This document shows positions 43,831 to 53,790 of a stretch of DNA of 64,000 nucleotides, piece after piece. Position numbers and translations under genes: made by a program. Each line of letters opens with the position of its first letter. Positions within the stretch are counted from its first letter, which is position 1. The stretch is taken from the NCBI RefSeq assembly GCF_002160825.1, contig NZ_NFLI01000009.1:91063-155062 (forward strand). The letters are read 5' to 3'. The notes beneath the pieces were generated by a model. The model ran no database searches and was not told the origin of the DNA. It saw only the letters and a program-made list of their open reading frames with translations. This stretch comes from Lachnoclostridium sp. An131. GTDB taxonomy: Bacteria; Bacillota; Clostridia; Lachnospirales; Lachnospiraceae.

Positions 43831-44597
43831 AAATACTGGCGCTGGACAGCTCGGGCCTGGTGGCTTCTGTGGCTGTCGTGGAGGATGACGGAGTAAACGG
43901 AAATCTACTGGCAGAATATACCGTAAATTATAAGAAAACGCATTCGCAGACCCTGCTTCCCATGCTGGATGAGATTGCCCGCATGATCGAGCTGGATCTG
44001 AATACGATAGACGCTGTCGCAGTGGCGGCCGGCCCCGGTTCCTTTACGGGACTCCGTATCGGGTCTGCCACGGCGAAGGGGCTGGGACTGGCTCTTGACA
44101 AGCCGCTGGTGCACGTGCCTACCGTGGACGCGCTGGCATATAATCTGTATGGAACAGACCGTATTATATGTCCCCTGATGGACGCCCGCAGAAATCAGGT
44201 CTATACCGGGATCTATGAATTCCGTGATAATCAGCTGTCTGTCATTGAGCCCCAGATGGCTGTGGGCATCGGGGTGATTGCGGAAAAGCTGTGTGCCCTT
44301 GGGCGGGAAGTGATTTTCCTGGGGGACGGCGTGCCGGTGTTCCGGGATGTGCTGACAGAAAAGCTGATGAAGGGGAGCCCGTTTTCCTTTGCTCCGGCCC
44401 ATTTGAATAAGCAGAGAGCCGGAGCGGTGGCGGCCCTGGCAGTCTCCTATGTGCGCGCAGGAAGGATTGAGACTGCGGCGGAGCACAGGCCGGATTACCT
44501 CCGGCCTTCCCAGGCGGAACGGGAGCGGGCAGAAAAAGAGGCCCGGGCCCGGCAGGAGGAGAAAAGTGCTCAGGAGAAGCCCGATGGACAGGCTTAA
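43827..44597 (+). CDS. tsaB: tRNA threonylcarbamoyladenosine biosynthesis protein
   Basis: A 256-aa ASKHA-fold scaffold that forms a heterodimer with TsaD. It has LALDSSGLVASVAVV at the N-terminus, KTHSQTLLPMLDEI near 37 and AVAAGPGSFTGLRIG near 66, the family signature, then CPLMDARRNQVYTGIY near 112. The last 35 residues are a highly charged extension (RERAEKEARARQEEK), beyond the usual length, that overlaps the start of rimI by 14 bp. ATGA overlap with tsaE. Confidence 0.92.
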   Translation: MKILALDSSGLVASVAVVEDDGVNGNLLAEYTVNYKKTHSQTLLPMLDEIARMIELDLNTIDAVAVAAGPGSFTGLRIGSATAKGLGLALDKPLVHVPTVDALAYNLYGTDRIICPLMDARRNQVYTGIYEFRDNQLSVIEPQMAVGIGVIAEKLCALGREVIFLGDGVPVFRDVLTEKLMKGSPFSFAPAHLNKQRAGAVAALAVSYVRAGRIETAAEHRPDYLRPSQAERERAEKEARARQEEKSAQEKPDGQA

Positions 44598-45084
44598 GCG
44601 CGAGGCGGAAGCGCGGGAAGCAAAGGGAGCCGGGGAGAAGCTGCAGATCCGCCCAATGGCGGAAAGGGATTTGCCTCAGATCTGCGAAATTGAGCAGGAG
44701 GCCTTTTCCACTCCCTGGTCGGAGAAGGGGTTTCGTGACAGCCTCGCGCTTCCCTATGCAGTCTTTCTGGCGGCGGAATACGAAGGAGAGATCGCAGGCT
44801 ACTGCGGCTGTTATCTGAGCCAGGAGGAAGCCGAGATCACCAATGTGGCGGTGAAGCGATGCCTTCGCGGCCGGGGAATTGCGAAGGCGCTGATTCGGGA
44901 GCTTTTCTGCACAGGACGGATCCGGGGGGCCTCAGTATTTCTTCTGGAGGTAAGAGCCGGAAATCAGCCGGCGATTGGCCTGTATGAAGGCCTGGGCTTT
45001 GAGCGTGCCGGCCTGCGGCGGAATTTTTACGAGAAGCCTAAAGAGGACGCAGTAGTGATGTGGAAGCGGTTTCCGGACGCATGA
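44584..45084 (+). CDS. rimI: ribosomal protein N-acetyltransferase RimI-like
   Basis: A 166-aa GNAT acetyltransferase. IRPMAERDLPQICEIEQEAFSTPWSE begins the fold (shown in parts: IRPMAERDLPQICEIE), the acetyl-CoA motif RCLRGRGIAKALIREL lies near residue 103, and LLEVRAGNQPAIGLYEGLGF follows. It fits RimI, which acetylates S18 and often sits in the tsaB/tsaD operon. About 20 charged residues precede the domain, and the start lies inside the end of tsaB (AGGAGAAGCCCGATG). Confidence 0.88.
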   Translation: MDRLKREAEAREAKGAGEKLQIRPMAERDLPQICEIEQEAFSTPWSEKGFRDSLALPYAVFLAAEYEGEIAGYCGCYLSQEEAEITNVAVKRCLRGRGIAKALIRELFCTGRIRGASVFLLEVRAGNQPAIGLYEGLGFERAGLRRNFYEKPKEDAVVMWKRFPDA

Positions 45085-45147
45085 CAGTGATTCCCACTAT
45101 CTGCGCAGACGATTATTTTGTAAAATATTCACGTAGCACAAAGCAGA

Positions 45148-45167
45148 CGCCGCGAGGCTTCGCGGCG
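45148..45167. other. small GC-rich hairpin
   Basis: CGCCGCGA (45148-45155) pairs with 45160-45167. It lies just before the next gene's ribosome binding site; no T-tract. Confidence 0.4.
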
Positions 45168-45192
45168 CCCGGATTCAGGGAGGAAAAGCAGA

Positions 45193-45441
45193 ATGCGTGA
45201 GTATAAGAATAAAGAAGCAAAAATATTGGACAGGATTATCTGCAATGGCTGCGGAAAGGTAATCACAGTCAGAAGGGGTATGCCCATGGAGGGTGTCTTT
45301 TCCGTCCATCAGGTGTGGGAGTATATGTCCGGCAAGGACGGGGAAATCGATCGCTTTGATCTCTGTGAGGACTGCTATGACAAAATGACAGAGCAGTTTC
45401 AGATTCCGCTGACCAGGACGGAACAGGCAGAGCTTTTGTAA
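45193..45441 (+). CDS. small zinc-binding protein of unknown function
   Basis: An 82-aa protein, family not recognised. Two Cys pairs (CNGCGK near residue 17 and CEDCYDKM near 58) suggest a single zinc site, with a hydrophobic segment between them (VFSVHQVWEYMSG). It lies between rimI and the RNase Z gene, all in the same direction, and has a GGAGG site. It may belong to this translation-related operon, but no function can be assigned. Confidence 0.75.
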   Translation: MREYKNKEAKILDRIICNGCGKVITVRRGMPMEGVFSVHQVWEYMSGKDGEIDRFDLCEDCYDKMTEQFQIPLTRTEQAELL

Positions 45442-45453
45442 TAGGAGACAGGA

Positions 45454-46371
45454 ATGTTAGATGTATGTTTGCTGGGAAGCGGAGGCATGATGCCGCTTCC
45501 TTACCGCTGGCTGACAGCGCTGATGACCAGATACAATGGAAGCAGTCTTCTGATAGACTGCGGAGAGGGGACGCAGATCGCGATCAAGGAGAAGGGCTGG
45601 AGCTTTAAGCCGATTGACGTGATCTGCTTTACCCATTTTCACGGAGATCATATCAGCGGCCTTCCGGGGCTTTTGCTGACCATGGGAAACGCAGAGCGGA
45701 CAGAGCCTCTGATTCTCATTGGGCCCAGAGGCCTGGAGCGTGTCGTGAATGCCCTGCGCGTCATCGCGCCGGAGCTCCCGTTTCCTATAGAATACCGGGA
45801 AATCACGAAGCCCCAGGAGGAGTTCTGCCTGAAGGGCTACCGGATTCGTGCCTTCCGTGTAAATCACAACGTGACCTGCTACGGGTATTCTATCGAAATC
45901 GACCGGGCTGGGAAATTCCAGCTTGACCGGGCGCTGGAGCTGAATATCCCCAAGAACTTCTGGAACCGTCTGCAGAAAGGGGAGACGGTGGCAGACGGCG
46001 AGGCGGTCTATACGCCGGATATGGTCATGGGCGCCAGACGGAAAGGCATCAAGCTCGTCTACTGTACGGATACACGCCCTACGGCGTCTATCGCGGAGCA
46101 TGCAAAGGGCGCCGATTTGTTTATCTGCGAGGGTATGTACGGCGAAAAGGATAAGCAGGCCAAAGCGGTGGAGAACAAGCATATGACCTTTTACGAGGCG
46201 GCCCGCCTGGCGAAGGAGGCAGACGTGGGAGAGCTGTGGCTGACCCATTACAGCCCGTCCCTGACCCGGCCCGAGGAGTACATGGATGAGGTGCGCCGTA
46301 TTTTCCCGCGGGCGAAGGTCGGGAAGGACCGGAAGTCTGTGGAACTGAAGTTTGAGGATGATGAGAAATGA
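45454..46371 (+). CDS. rnz: ribonuclease Z family metallo-beta-lactamase
   Basis: Endonuclease that trims tRNA 3' ends. The 305-aa protein shows the MBL signature [15 protein letters not shown] near residue 52, LIDCGEGTQ near 30, [13 protein letters not shown] near 138, and TDTRPT and LTHYSPSL for the later metal ligands. The tRNA genes at the end of the window do not encode CCA, which fits a role for RNase Z in their maturation. It overlaps tsaD by four bases (ATGA). Confidence 0.88.
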   Translation: MLDVCLLGSGGMMPLPYRWLTALMTRYNGSSLLIDCGEGTQIAIKEKGWSFKPIDVICFTHFHGDHISGLPGLLLTMGNAERTEPLILIGPRGLERVVNALRVIAPELPFPIEYREITKPQEEFCLKGYRIRAFRVNHNVTCYGYSIEIDRAGKFQLDRALELNIPKNFWNRLQKGETVADGEAVYTPDMVMGARRKGIKLVYCTDTRPTASIAEHAKGADLFICEGMYGEKDKQAKAVENKHMTFYEAARLAKEADVGELWLTHYSPSLTRPEEYMDEVRRIFPRAKVGKDRKSVELKFEDDEK

Positions 46372-47402
46372 GTGATAATACAGAAAAGGATATTTATATA
46401 CTGGCGATAGAAAGCTCCTGTGACGAGACAGCTGCAGCCGTGGTGAAAAATGGACGCTGTGTGCTTTCCAATATTATCTCGTCGCAGATAGAGCTTCACA
46501 AGCTTTACGGAGGCGTCGTGCCTGAGATTGCGTCCCGGAAGCATATCGAGAAAATCAACCAGGTGATTCAGGAGGCTCTGGATACGGCCGGCATGACCCT
46601 GGATGATATGGATGCAATCGGTGTTACCTACGGTCCGGGGCTCGTAGGAGCTCTGCTGGTAGGCGTAGCGGAGGCCAAGGCCATCAGCTATGCGAAGAAG
46701 CTGCCGCTGGTAGGAGTGCACCATATTGAGGGGCATATTTCCGCCAATTATATTGAAAACCCGGATCTGGAGCCGCCCTTTGTATGCCTGGTGGCTTCGG
46801 GCGGACACACGCATCTGGTAGCCGTACGGGATTATGGAAAATACGAGATTCTCGGACGGACGAGAGACGATGCGGCGGGGGAAGCCTTTGACAAGGTGGC
46901 CCGCGCTATCGGTCTTGGCTACCCTGGAGGGCCGAAGATAGATAAGCTTTCAAAGGAAGGAAATCCGGATGCGATCGCATTTCCCAGGGCGAAGCTTGAG
47001 GATTCTCCCTATGATTTCAGCTTCAGCGGCCTGAAATCCGCAGTGCTGAATTATCTGAACGGTTGTCAGATGAAGGGCGAGACGGTGAATCGCGCAGATG
47101 TGGCAGCTTCGTTCCAGAAGGCGGTCTGCGACGTGCTGGTAGAGCATGCGATGCTTGCCGTCAGGGACAGCGGACTTGATAAATTTGCGATTGCGGGCGG
47201 CGTTGCCTCCAATTCTACGCTGCGCGCGGCCCTTTCCGAAGCCTGCCGGAAGAACAAGATTCAGTTTTACCATCCGTCCCCGATTCTCTGTACGGACAAT
47301 GCGGCGATGATCGGCGCGGCGGCCTATTACGAGTATATTGCAGGAAGGCGGGATGGCCTTGACCTGAATGCGGTTCCAAATCTGAAGCTGGGCGAGAGAT
47401 AG
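46368..47402 (+). CDS. tsaD: tRNA N6-threonylcarbamoyltransferase
   Basis: Catalytic subunit of t6A synthesis, transferring the threonylcarbamoyl group to A37. The 344-aa ASKHA protein has [30 protein letters not shown] near 50, the metal site [11 protein letters not shown] near 118, VASGGHTHL near 143 and the C-terminal [11 protein letters not shown]. Together with tsaE and tsaB the window holds three of the four t6A genes; tsaC is not here. Length and motifs are normal. Confidence 0.96.
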   Translation: MSDNTEKDIYILAIESSCDETAAAVVKNGRCVLSNIISSQIELHKLYGGVVPEIASRKHIEKINQVIQEALDTAGMTLDDMDAIGVTYGPGLVGALLVGVAEAKAISYAKKLPLVGVHHIEGHISANYIENPDLEPPFVCLVASGGHTHLVAVRDYGKYEILGRTRDDAAGEAFDKVARAIGLGYPGGPKIDKLSKEGNPDAIAFPRAKLEDSPYDFSFSGLKSAVLNYLNGCQMKGETVNRADVAASFQKAVCDVLVEHAMLAVRDSGLDKFAIAGGVASNSTLRAALSEACRKNKIQFYHPSPILCTDNAAMIGAAAYYEYIAGRRDGLDLNAVPNLKLGER

Positions 47403-47513
47403 GAAACAGGAACTAAAAGCTGGCTGCCAGAAAGCCGGCAGACAAATGGCAGGCGGTAAAGAATAGCGGCAAAGAAGAATGCCGCAGAATGAAAGTTACG
47501 GGGGAAAGTGAAG

Positions 47514-48236
47514 GTGCGCAGAACAAGAAAAAGGTGTACAGCCATCGTGCTGGCGGCAGGCCAGGGAAGACGAATGGGAGAGAAAATTCAGAAACAATAT
47601 CTGGAAATTCAAGGAAAGCCGATTCTATATTATTCTTTGCAGATTATGCAGAGTTCACCATTGATTGATCAGATTATTTTGGTAACAGGAGCAGAACAAC
47701 TCTCTTATTGCAGAAAAGAAATAATAGATAAGTACGGATTTACAAAGATATGCAGGCTTGTAGAAGGAGGCGCGGAGCGCTATCTTTCTGTATGGAATGG
47801 ATTGGAAACCATTCAGAATGAACTAGAAGCTGATGATCGGGAAGGCTATGTATTTATCCATGATGGCGTTAGACCTTTTATTAGCGAGGAAATGTTGGAA
47901 CGGGCTTTGATGGCTGTGGAGGAATACAGGGCCTGTGTGATTGCCATGCCTGTGAAGGATACTATTAAGATAGCAGATGAGAATGGCTTTGTGTATCATA
48001 CACCAAATAGAAAAATGGTATGGGCAATTCAAACGCCTCAGGTTTTTGAATTTGCGCTGGCGTATCAGGGTTATAAAGCGCTGATAGAAAGTGGAAGGAC
48101 GGACGCCACAGATGATTCGATGATTATTGAGACCTTTACGGATGTTAAGGTGAAGCTCATCAAAGGTGCGTATGAGAATATAAAAATCACCACACCGGAT
48201 GATTTGAAAATTGCGGAAGCATTTGCCCAGGAGTGA
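47514..48236 (+). CDS. ispD: 2-C-methyl-D-erythritol 4-phosphate cytidylyltransferase
   Basis: Third enzyme of the MEP isoprenoid route, making CDP-ME. The 240-aa protein has AIVLAAGQGRRMGEKIQKQYLEI with the CTP-binding loop near residue 12, GGAERYLSVWNGL near 85, HDGVRPFI near 113, PVKDTIK near 145, QTPQVFEF near 171 and TDDSMIIE near 200. A TarI-like ribitol-phosphate role is possible but no tar genes are near. GTG 47514 has the best spacing to GGGGGA; GTG 47508 is alternative. It is markedly more AT-rich than the upstream genes, the first gene with this shift. Confidence 0.85.
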   Translation: MRRTRKRCTAIVLAAGQGRRMGEKIQKQYLEIQGKPILYYSLQIMQSSPLIDQIILVTGAEQLSYCRKEIIDKYGFTKICRLVEGGAERYLSVWNGLETIQNELEADDREGYVFIHDGVRPFISEEMLERALMAVEEYRACVIAMPVKDTIKIADENGFVYHTPNRKMVWAIQTPQVFEFALAYQGYKALIESGRTDATDDSMIIETFTDVKVKLIKGAYENIKITTPDDLKIAEAFAQE

Positions 48237-48270
48237 CAGGGGAAAGCTATCATTTTTATAAAATGTAAAT

Positions 48271-48332
48271 AGGGAGTGAGCATGGTCATTTGCTGCTGCT
48301 ATTAAGTAGATGACTTTGCTGCACTCCCTTTT
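48271..48332. terminator. bidirectional terminator between ispD and the alcohol dehydrogenase gene
   Basis: AGGGAGTG (48271-48278) pairs with 48322-48329, then TTTT. Inner bases can extend the stem. It lies between convergent genes. Confidence 0.6.
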
Positions 48333-48338
48333 AAAAAT

Positions 48339-49364
48339 TTATGGATTGATTCGTATCAGAATATGCGGATAGCGACCAGTTTCACAATCCATATAAGCTT
48401 GAGTAGCTTCTTCCATAGAGTATATTTTGGTAATTAAAGGTGAAAGGGATAATTTACCTATGATTTTTTCTGTGCGGGGAAGCATATAAGGAGCCATGTG
48501 GAATGGTATTAGGCTTGCTTCCTTGATAAAAAGCTCTGAGAGCTTTAGTGGTGGCTGCTTATTCAATCCATATACGCATCCATAAGCCAGGACTCCCTGT
48601 TTAGCCAGCAGCATGGCAGCGATAGATATCATGTCCAACATACCGCTTGTTTCAAAGATAATATTATATCCCAGATTGTGAGTTACTTTTAAGGTATGAA
48701 AAGCAATGTTTTCTGAGGTAGGATCGATGCAATAATCAGCTCCAAGCTCCTGTGCAATTTTCCGGTTGGTCAGATATGGATCAACCACGGTTACGATATT
48801 GGCTCCATTCATTTTTGCCAGCTGTAGAAGGATTAGACCGGGAACTGTTCCGCCTATAATGAGAACGTTATCTCCAAGCTGCATATTAGCTCTTGTGATG
48901 CCATGAAGAGAAAAGCCTATAGGATCGGTAAGTACAGCTTCCTCAAAAGAAACAGTATCAGGAAGCTTGATTAGTTGTGACATATCCCAGACAATATATT
49001 CAGACATGGTGCTTTGAGAAGGCTTCAGATGCATGCACAAGTTCTCTTTGCCACTTCGGCAATAATCACATTGCCCGCAGTGCTTCCAAGCATAGCCGCT
49101 GACGCGGGTGCCGGGAGTAAAACCATATTTCAATGCTGCGTCTCCAGCTTCTGTAACAGTTCCTGACATTTCATGGCCTGCCAGTGGAAATATAACGGAG
49201 CCCCAGGCGAGCATATCTGCATCACGGCGAAAAAAAGGCATTTCATCTGGGCATACACCAGAATATGCGACTCTTATTTTTACATCACCAGAACCGCAAA
49301 TTTGCGGTTCTGGTTCTTCAACTAGTTCCATTTTTCTTGCTCCAGCCAACCTGACTGCTTTCAA
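48339..49364 (-). CDS. zinc-dependent alcohol dehydrogenase (MDR superfamily)
   Basis: A 341-aa medium-chain dehydrogenase. It keeps the GHEMSGTVTEAGD catalytic-zinc motif near residue 63, the structural-zinc cysteines CGQCDYCRSGKENLC near 97 and the Rossmann motif IIGGTVPGLILLQL near 165, followed by VVDP, which favours NAD. The family includes sorbitol, threonine and other polyol dehydrogenases. It follows the AraC-type regulator after 12 bp, so both are likely cotranscribed, and would be the first oxidation step for the substrate imported by the divergent genes (inference). No own terminator besides 48271-48332. Confidence 0.85.
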   Translation of the reverse strand: MKAVRLAGARKMELVEEPEPQICGSGDVKIRVAYSGVCPDEMPFFRRDADMLAWGSVIFPLAGHEMSGTVTEAGDAALKYGFTPGTRVSGYAWKHCGQCDYCRSGKENLCMHLKPSQSTMSEYIVWDMSQLIKLPDTVSFEEAVLTDPIGFSLHGITRANMQLGDNVLIIGGTVPGLILLQLAKMNGANIVTVVDPYLTNRKIAQELGADYCIDPTSENIAFHTLKVTHNLGYNIIFETSGMLDMISIAAMLLAKQGVLAYGCVYGLNKQPPLKLSELFIKEASLIPFHMAPYMLPRTEKIIGKLSLSPLITKIYSMEEATQAYMDCETGRYPHILIRINP

Positions 49365-49376
49365 TGGTAAAACCTC

Positions 49377-50963
49377 CTAAAAGATGATTTTTGGAATTCT
49401 GGAATATATCAGAGAATAGCGTGAACGATATTCACTGGGAGTAAATGTTGTTTTTTTTCGAAAAGTATTACAAAAATACCGATAGTCGGAAAAGCCACAA
49501 TTTTCTGCAATTTGGAATATTTTTTGCTCTGTGGATGCTATCAAGCGCTTGGCAAGAGTAATTCGCAGATTCATCTGAAAATCGCTGAAAACGATATTGC
49601 ATTCCTTTTTAAATAAATGGCTTAGATAAGTTGGAGTAATATTTATGGCCGTGGCAACCTTGGTTTGTGACGGAGCTTCGCTGCAGTGAATGATGCAATA
49701 AATAATTGCTTGCACAATCAGGCTGTTAGGCCTTTTTATGTGCGTTTGGGAAAAGGTATTCATTTCCAGCAGCAATGGGGAAAGTTGCTGGTATTCGTCT
49801 TCCAGCGTTGTATAGTTTGTTTGAAATGCTTGTTGTATTTGATTAACGTTTTCTCTTTTTAGAAAGAAAGCGGGATAGATCAGTTTGTACGCATATAGTA
49901 ATAATTCCAGTAAAGTCAGAAAGTAAAAGCAAGTTTCCAGAGAAAACGAATGTTTTAGTGTTTTCATGTAAATGTTTTCTAAACGCTCTGCAAATTGTTC
50001 CTTGCTTTCCTGAAACAGGGAAAGAAAAAAATGTGACAACATCTCCTCTGTCAGGATGATATTATGGGAAATTGCATTAGGCTTCGTAGTACGAAAATAT
50101 ACCGAACTGATACCTTTGCAGAAAAATCCCTGTCTATAATATTGGAGAAGTATATGGTATTCTTTGTCTAAATTGTTCAATGGCAGCTCGTCTCCAAAGA
50201 AAAAGACAAAATGTGTATGATGGTATTTTATGATGGTGCTCTGCAGTTCTTGCAGGATTTTTCCATAAGAGTCTAAGGATGCATGGCTGTTAACCGAAGG
50301 AGAATTAATTATCAAACAGGGAATGTGCTGAGGGTTAAGAAATGCAACTCCGCCATTATTCGCATCTAAAACACCCTGCATATGCTGGAGCATTTTACAG
50401 GAGATACTTTTAAGCTCATTAGTAGGATAAAGCATGAGAAATCGAACGTTGGAAGCTAATTTCCATGTCAGTCTTTTTTTGAGTAGATCCAAATTTTTGC
50501 TGCAGAATCCACCATTGGATAGAATAGAAAGAAGTTCCCGGTGATAATTTTCGTTATAATGGCAGAGGGAAGAGTGGGAGGAGGGAGTAAAATTGCCTGA
50601 AACAAGTAGCTTACTGAGTGCCAAAATATGTTTGCTCAGCAAAGCAGCATCCAACTTAGTCTTTTGTATATTCTGGTAAACATGAGGAAGCAGGGAATCG
50701 TTTACAGATCCGTCCAAAAGGATGATATAAAAATTATCAGAATATTCCCCTAACATATAGATAAAATCTTGCAATTTGATTAATACCATGGAAGTATCCA
50801 AAATAACAATCTGCGGAAGAAAAAATCTAAATTTTTCCATTCCGAGAGCACAATTGTACTCCATACCAATGATATCAATGTTGTCAAAACTGCTATCAAT
50901 CCAGCCTTTTAGTTTTTCTGCTAGCATATATTCTTGTGTCATTATTAATATTTGTGCGTTCAT
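49377..50963 (-). CDS. AraC-type regulator with a degenerate receiver domain
   Basis: A 528-aa protein. The last 100 residues are an AraC helix-turn-helix pair: TKVATAINITPTYLSHLFKKE and IFQIAENCGFSDYRYFCNTFRKK. The first 90 residues look like a response-regulator receiver (MNAQILIMTQEYMLAEKL, IVILDTSM with one Asp), but the acidic pocket is QE instead of DD and the Lys motif is not evident, so phosphorylation is doubtful. The middle is not recognised. It lies at the head of an operon with the dehydrogenase and divergent from the importer, so it probably controls the whole locus. AT-rich like its neighbours. Confidence 0.8.
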   Translation of the reverse strand: MNAQILIMTQEYMLAEKLKGWIDSSFDNIDIIGMEYNCALGMEKFRFFLPQIVILDTSMVLIKLQDFIYMLGEYSDNFYIILLDGSVNDSLLPHVYQNIQKTKLDAALLSKHILALSKLLVSGNFTPSSHSSLCHYNENYHRELLSILSNGGFCSKNLDLLKKRLTWKLASNVRFLMLYPTNELKSISCKMLQHMQGVLDANNGGVAFLNPQHIPCLIINSPSVNSHASLDSYGKILQELQSTIIKYHHTHFVFFFGDELPLNNLDKEYHILLQYYRQGFFCKGISSVYFRTTKPNAISHNIILTEEMLSHFFLSLFQESKEQFAERLENIYMKTLKHSFSLETCFYFLTLLELLLYAYKLIYPAFFLKRENVNQIQQAFQTNYTTLEDEYQQLSPLLLEMNTFSQTHIKRPNSLIVQAIIYCIIHCSEAPSQTKVATAINITPTYLSHLFKKECNIVFSDFQMNLRITLAKRLIASTEQKIFQIAENCGFSDYRYFCNTFRKKTTFTPSEYRSRYSLIYSRIPKIIF

Positions 50964-51119
50964 TACAATTCTCCAGCATAAAAAATCACACTATTTTTTA
51001 CTAGTATACAAAATAGCAAATAATTCGTCAAGAACATATAGTGGAATATTTTGCTATTAGTCTGATTTATCCATAAAATAATACACATATTACAATAAAA
51101 ACAAAGCTTTTTTGTGGAA

Positions 51120-51148
51120 TTGTGCATAATATTTCTGGATGATATCAT
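51120..51148 (+). promoter_or_regulatory. promoter of the importer/RLP operon
   Basis: TTGTGC (51120-51125), a 17-bp spacer, TATCAT (51143-51148), in the 240-bp divergent region. The weak -35 fits activation by the AraC-type regulator. Confidence 0.5.
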
Positions 51149-51203
51149 GAGAATCACAAAGGTGTAACAAAACAAGTCAATTCAAGAAAAAGGGAGGTAT
51201 TTC

Positions 51204-52268
51204 ATGAAAAAACGTAGGTTGTTGACAGTATTGCTGATGGTGGGGGTCATGGTTCTGACAGGCTGCGGCTCATCGGAAGAGAATGAGCCGGAAGGAACAA
51301 CGACAGAAGCTGCGGAACAGACGGATCAGGATTCAGAAGAGGGGTCTATTTATGATTCGGCCAGTACTCTTTATAACCCGGAAGGGGGAAATAAGATTGG
51401 AATTACAGTCATTGATAACGTGATCCCTCATTGCCAGGCTTTTATTGAAGGGGCTAAATCTGTAATTGAAGAGAATGGTGATACAGCGGTTGTATTGGAT
51501 CCAGGTTTTGACGCGGTAGTTCAGGCAACCAATATTGATGATTTTGTTGCACAGGGATGTGTGGGGATTGTGTGTGAGACTATCGATGGCAATGCGCTGA
51601 TAACCAGTGTACAAAATGCGGTAGATACAGGTGTTATGGTTGTTTCGGCAGACTTCCCATTTGCAGAAGGGTATGAGCATCTGGTGTGTTCACAGGTTAT
51701 GACTCCGAATCAGGAATCGGCGGCTGTTCTGGCTGAGAAGATGGCGGAAGATATCGGGGAAGAGGGTAACGTAGTAATCCTTTGCCGTCCTGACGCCGGT
51801 TCGCAGGCAAGAGCAGATGGTTTCCGCGAGGTATGCGAGAAATATGGTTTGAATATTATTTTTGACGGTGACGGCGGTGGAGAGGTTGAGAAAGCAAATT
51901 CTGTTATGCAGGATTTATTGCAGGCGCATGAGAGGATTGATGCTGTGATTTGCTCCAATGATGAGCAGGCTATTGGTGCCTATACAGCAGCTGAAGCGGT
52001 TGGACGTGCAGATGAGGTACACTGCTATGGATTCGATGGCGCTCCGGAGGCACTTGAGTTTGTTAAGGAGGGAAGAGAAGCTGCAACATTGCAACAGCGC
52101 CCTTATGAGATGGGCAAGCAGGCTGCCCTTGATCTCTATAAGGCTATGCAGGGCGAGGATGTGGGAGCTGCAGTTAAGAATGTTCCTTATCAGGTAGTGA
52201 CTGCCGAAAACGCAGACGAAGGAATCGACACATATTATACTGGAATCCCAGATTACGAATTTGAGTAA
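51204..52268 (+). CDS. sugar ABC transporter substrate-binding lipoprotein (RbsB-like)
   Basis: A 354-aa secreted lipoprotein. The signal peptide runs LLTVLLMVGVMVLTGC with the lipid Cys near residue 21, followed by an acidic Glu/Thr-rich linker (to about 50) and a Peripla_BP_4 domain (KIGITVIDNVIPHCQAFIEGAK, shown in part: KIGITVIDNVIPHC). It binds a sugar-like ligand and delivers it to the ATPase and permease encoded next. The sequence does not fix the ligand. RBS GGGAGGT is strong. First gene of the long catabolic operon. Confidence 0.9.
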   Translation: MKKRRLLTVLLMVGVMVLTGCGSSEENEPEGTTTEAAEQTDQDSEEGSIYDSASTLYNPEGGNKIGITVIDNVIPHCQAFIEGAKSVIEENGDTAVVLDPGFDAVVQATNIDDFVAQGCVGIVCETIDGNALITSVQNAVDTGVMVVSADFPFAEGYEHLVCSQVMTPNQESAAVLAEKMAEDIGEEGNVVILCRPDAGSQARADGFREVCEKYGLNIIFDGDGGGEVEKANSVMQDLLQAHERIDAVICSNDEQAIGAYTAAEAVGRADEVHCYGFDGAPEALEFVKEGREAATLQQRPYEMGKQAALDLYKAMQGEDVGAAVKNVPYQVVTAENADEGIDTYYTGIPDYEFE

Positions 52269-52293
52269 GCTTCTGACGGTAAGGAATGATAGT

Positions 52294-53790
52294 ATGGATA
52301 AGAAAATCGTTGTTCGCATGGAACAAATTACAAAAATATTTGGTAGCGTAAAAGCGCTGGATCAAGTGGATTTTGAACTCCGTGCAGGGGAAGTGCATGC
52401 TTTGCTGGGAGAGAATGGCTCGGGAAAATCCACATTGATCAAAGTGCTTGGCGGTATACATAGGATGGAGTCGGGACAAATTTATCTGGATGGGAAACCC
52501 GTATCTATTGAGGATGTATTTACAGCTAATAAGCTGGGAATCAGCATTGTACATCAGGAATTATCTTTTGCTCCAAGAATGACGGTAGCCGATAATATTT
52601 TCATGGGCAAAGAATGTAGAAACAGGTGGGGGCTGATTGATGCCAAAAAGATCATGCAGGAGTCGAAAAGGCTCCTGCAGGATTTTGGTTCTGATATTAA
52701 TCCAAGCGAACTGATGTGTAATCTGAGTATTTCGCAGCAACAGGTTGTGGAGATTGTAAAGGCATTGTCGAATCAGGTAAAGATACTGGTTATGGACGAG
52801 CCTTCTGCTTCGCTTTCACTTACAGAAGTTGAAAATCTTTACAACGCGGTGGATAGAGTAAAAGAAATGGGGATTTCCGTAATTTATGTTTCCCATCGGA
52901 TGGAGGAACTTTTCCGCCTAGCTGACAGAGTGACAGTATTAAGAGATGGAAAGTATATCGGAACCGTGGATATTAGTGATGCAGATGAAGATTCACTTGT
53001 GACTATGATGGTAGGACGAGAGATAGAGCCTCATTATGGAGAACATAAAATTTATGATGATATTGTGCTGGAATTAAGACATTTGTCTCGTGGTGCTATG
53101 GTTCATGATATCAATATGAAGGTACATAAAGGCGAGGTGGTTGGTATTGCTGGAATTGTTGGAGCAGGCCGGAGTGAATGTGCTCGTGTGATTGCAGGGA
53201 TTGATAAGGGATATGAGGGCCAGATCATTTTAAATGGCAGGGAAATTCAAATTCGGAATCCGCAGGACGCCATTTCCCATGGAATTGTTCTGATACCGGA
53301 GGACAGAAAAGAGCAAGGCCTGGTGTTAATGCAATCAGTAAAATTTAATCTGACCTTATGTGTGCTTAAGAAATTCATAGGGTTTATTGGCGTAAATACA
53401 AAGAAGCAGAATCAAATAACAGATGAGATGATTAAGCGGCTTCGAATCAAAGTATCTGGAAGAGATATGGAGGTTGGCAAGTTAAGTGGCGGAAATCAGC
53501 AAAAGGTTGTTCTTGCAAAATGGTTGGCTACAGATCCCAAGGTTTTGATTCTGGATGAGCCTACCAGAGGAATAGATGTAGGAGCGAAAGCAGAGATCTA
53601 CAGCTTAATAGATGAACTGGCATGTAAAGGAATGAGCACCATCTTGATTTCTTCCGATTTGCCCGAAATCATGCGAGTATGTGATACTGTATATGTTATG
53701 CGTAAGGGCAGTTTGGGAGGAAAAATCAGCGGAGATGAGTTGGCACAGGAGAAGATTATAAGATACGCTACGGGGGTTGAGCATGAGTAA
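52294..53790 (+). CDS. sugar ABC transporter ATP-binding protein (RbsA/MglA-like)
   Basis: A 498-aa protein with two tandem ATPase domains. The first has Walker A GENGSGKSTLIKVLGG near residue 39, signature NLSISQQQVVEIVKAL near 139 and Walker B ILVMDEPSASLS near 160. The second has VGIAGIVGAGRSECARV near 285, KLSGGNQQKVVLAKWL near 395 and VLILDEPTRGIDVG near 415. This duplication is typical of ribose/galactose importers. ATG 52294 follows AAGGA. It overlaps the permease gene by eight bases. Confidence 0.93.
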   Translation: MDKKIVVRMEQITKIFGSVKALDQVDFELRAGEVHALLGENGSGKSTLIKVLGGIHRMESGQIYLDGKPVSIEDVFTANKLGISIVHQELSFAPRMTVADNIFMGKECRNRWGLIDAKKIMQESKRLLQDFGSDINPSELMCNLSISQQQVVEIVKALSNQVKILVMDEPSASLSLTEVENLYNAVDRVKEMGISVIYVSHRMEELFRLADRVTVLRDGKYIGTVDISDADEDSLVTMMVGREIEPHYGEHKIYDDIVLELRHLSRGAMVHDINMKVHKGEVVGIAGIVGAGRSECARVIAGIDKGYEGQIILNGREIQIRNPQDAISHGIVLIPEDRKEQGLVLMQSVKFNLTLCVLKKFIGFIGVNTKKQNQITDEMIKRLRIKVSGRDMEVGKLSGGNQQKVVLAKWLATDPKVLILDEPTRGIDVGAKAEIYSLIDELACKGMSTILISSDLPEIMRVCDTVYVMRKGSLGGKISGDELAQEKIIRYATGVEHE

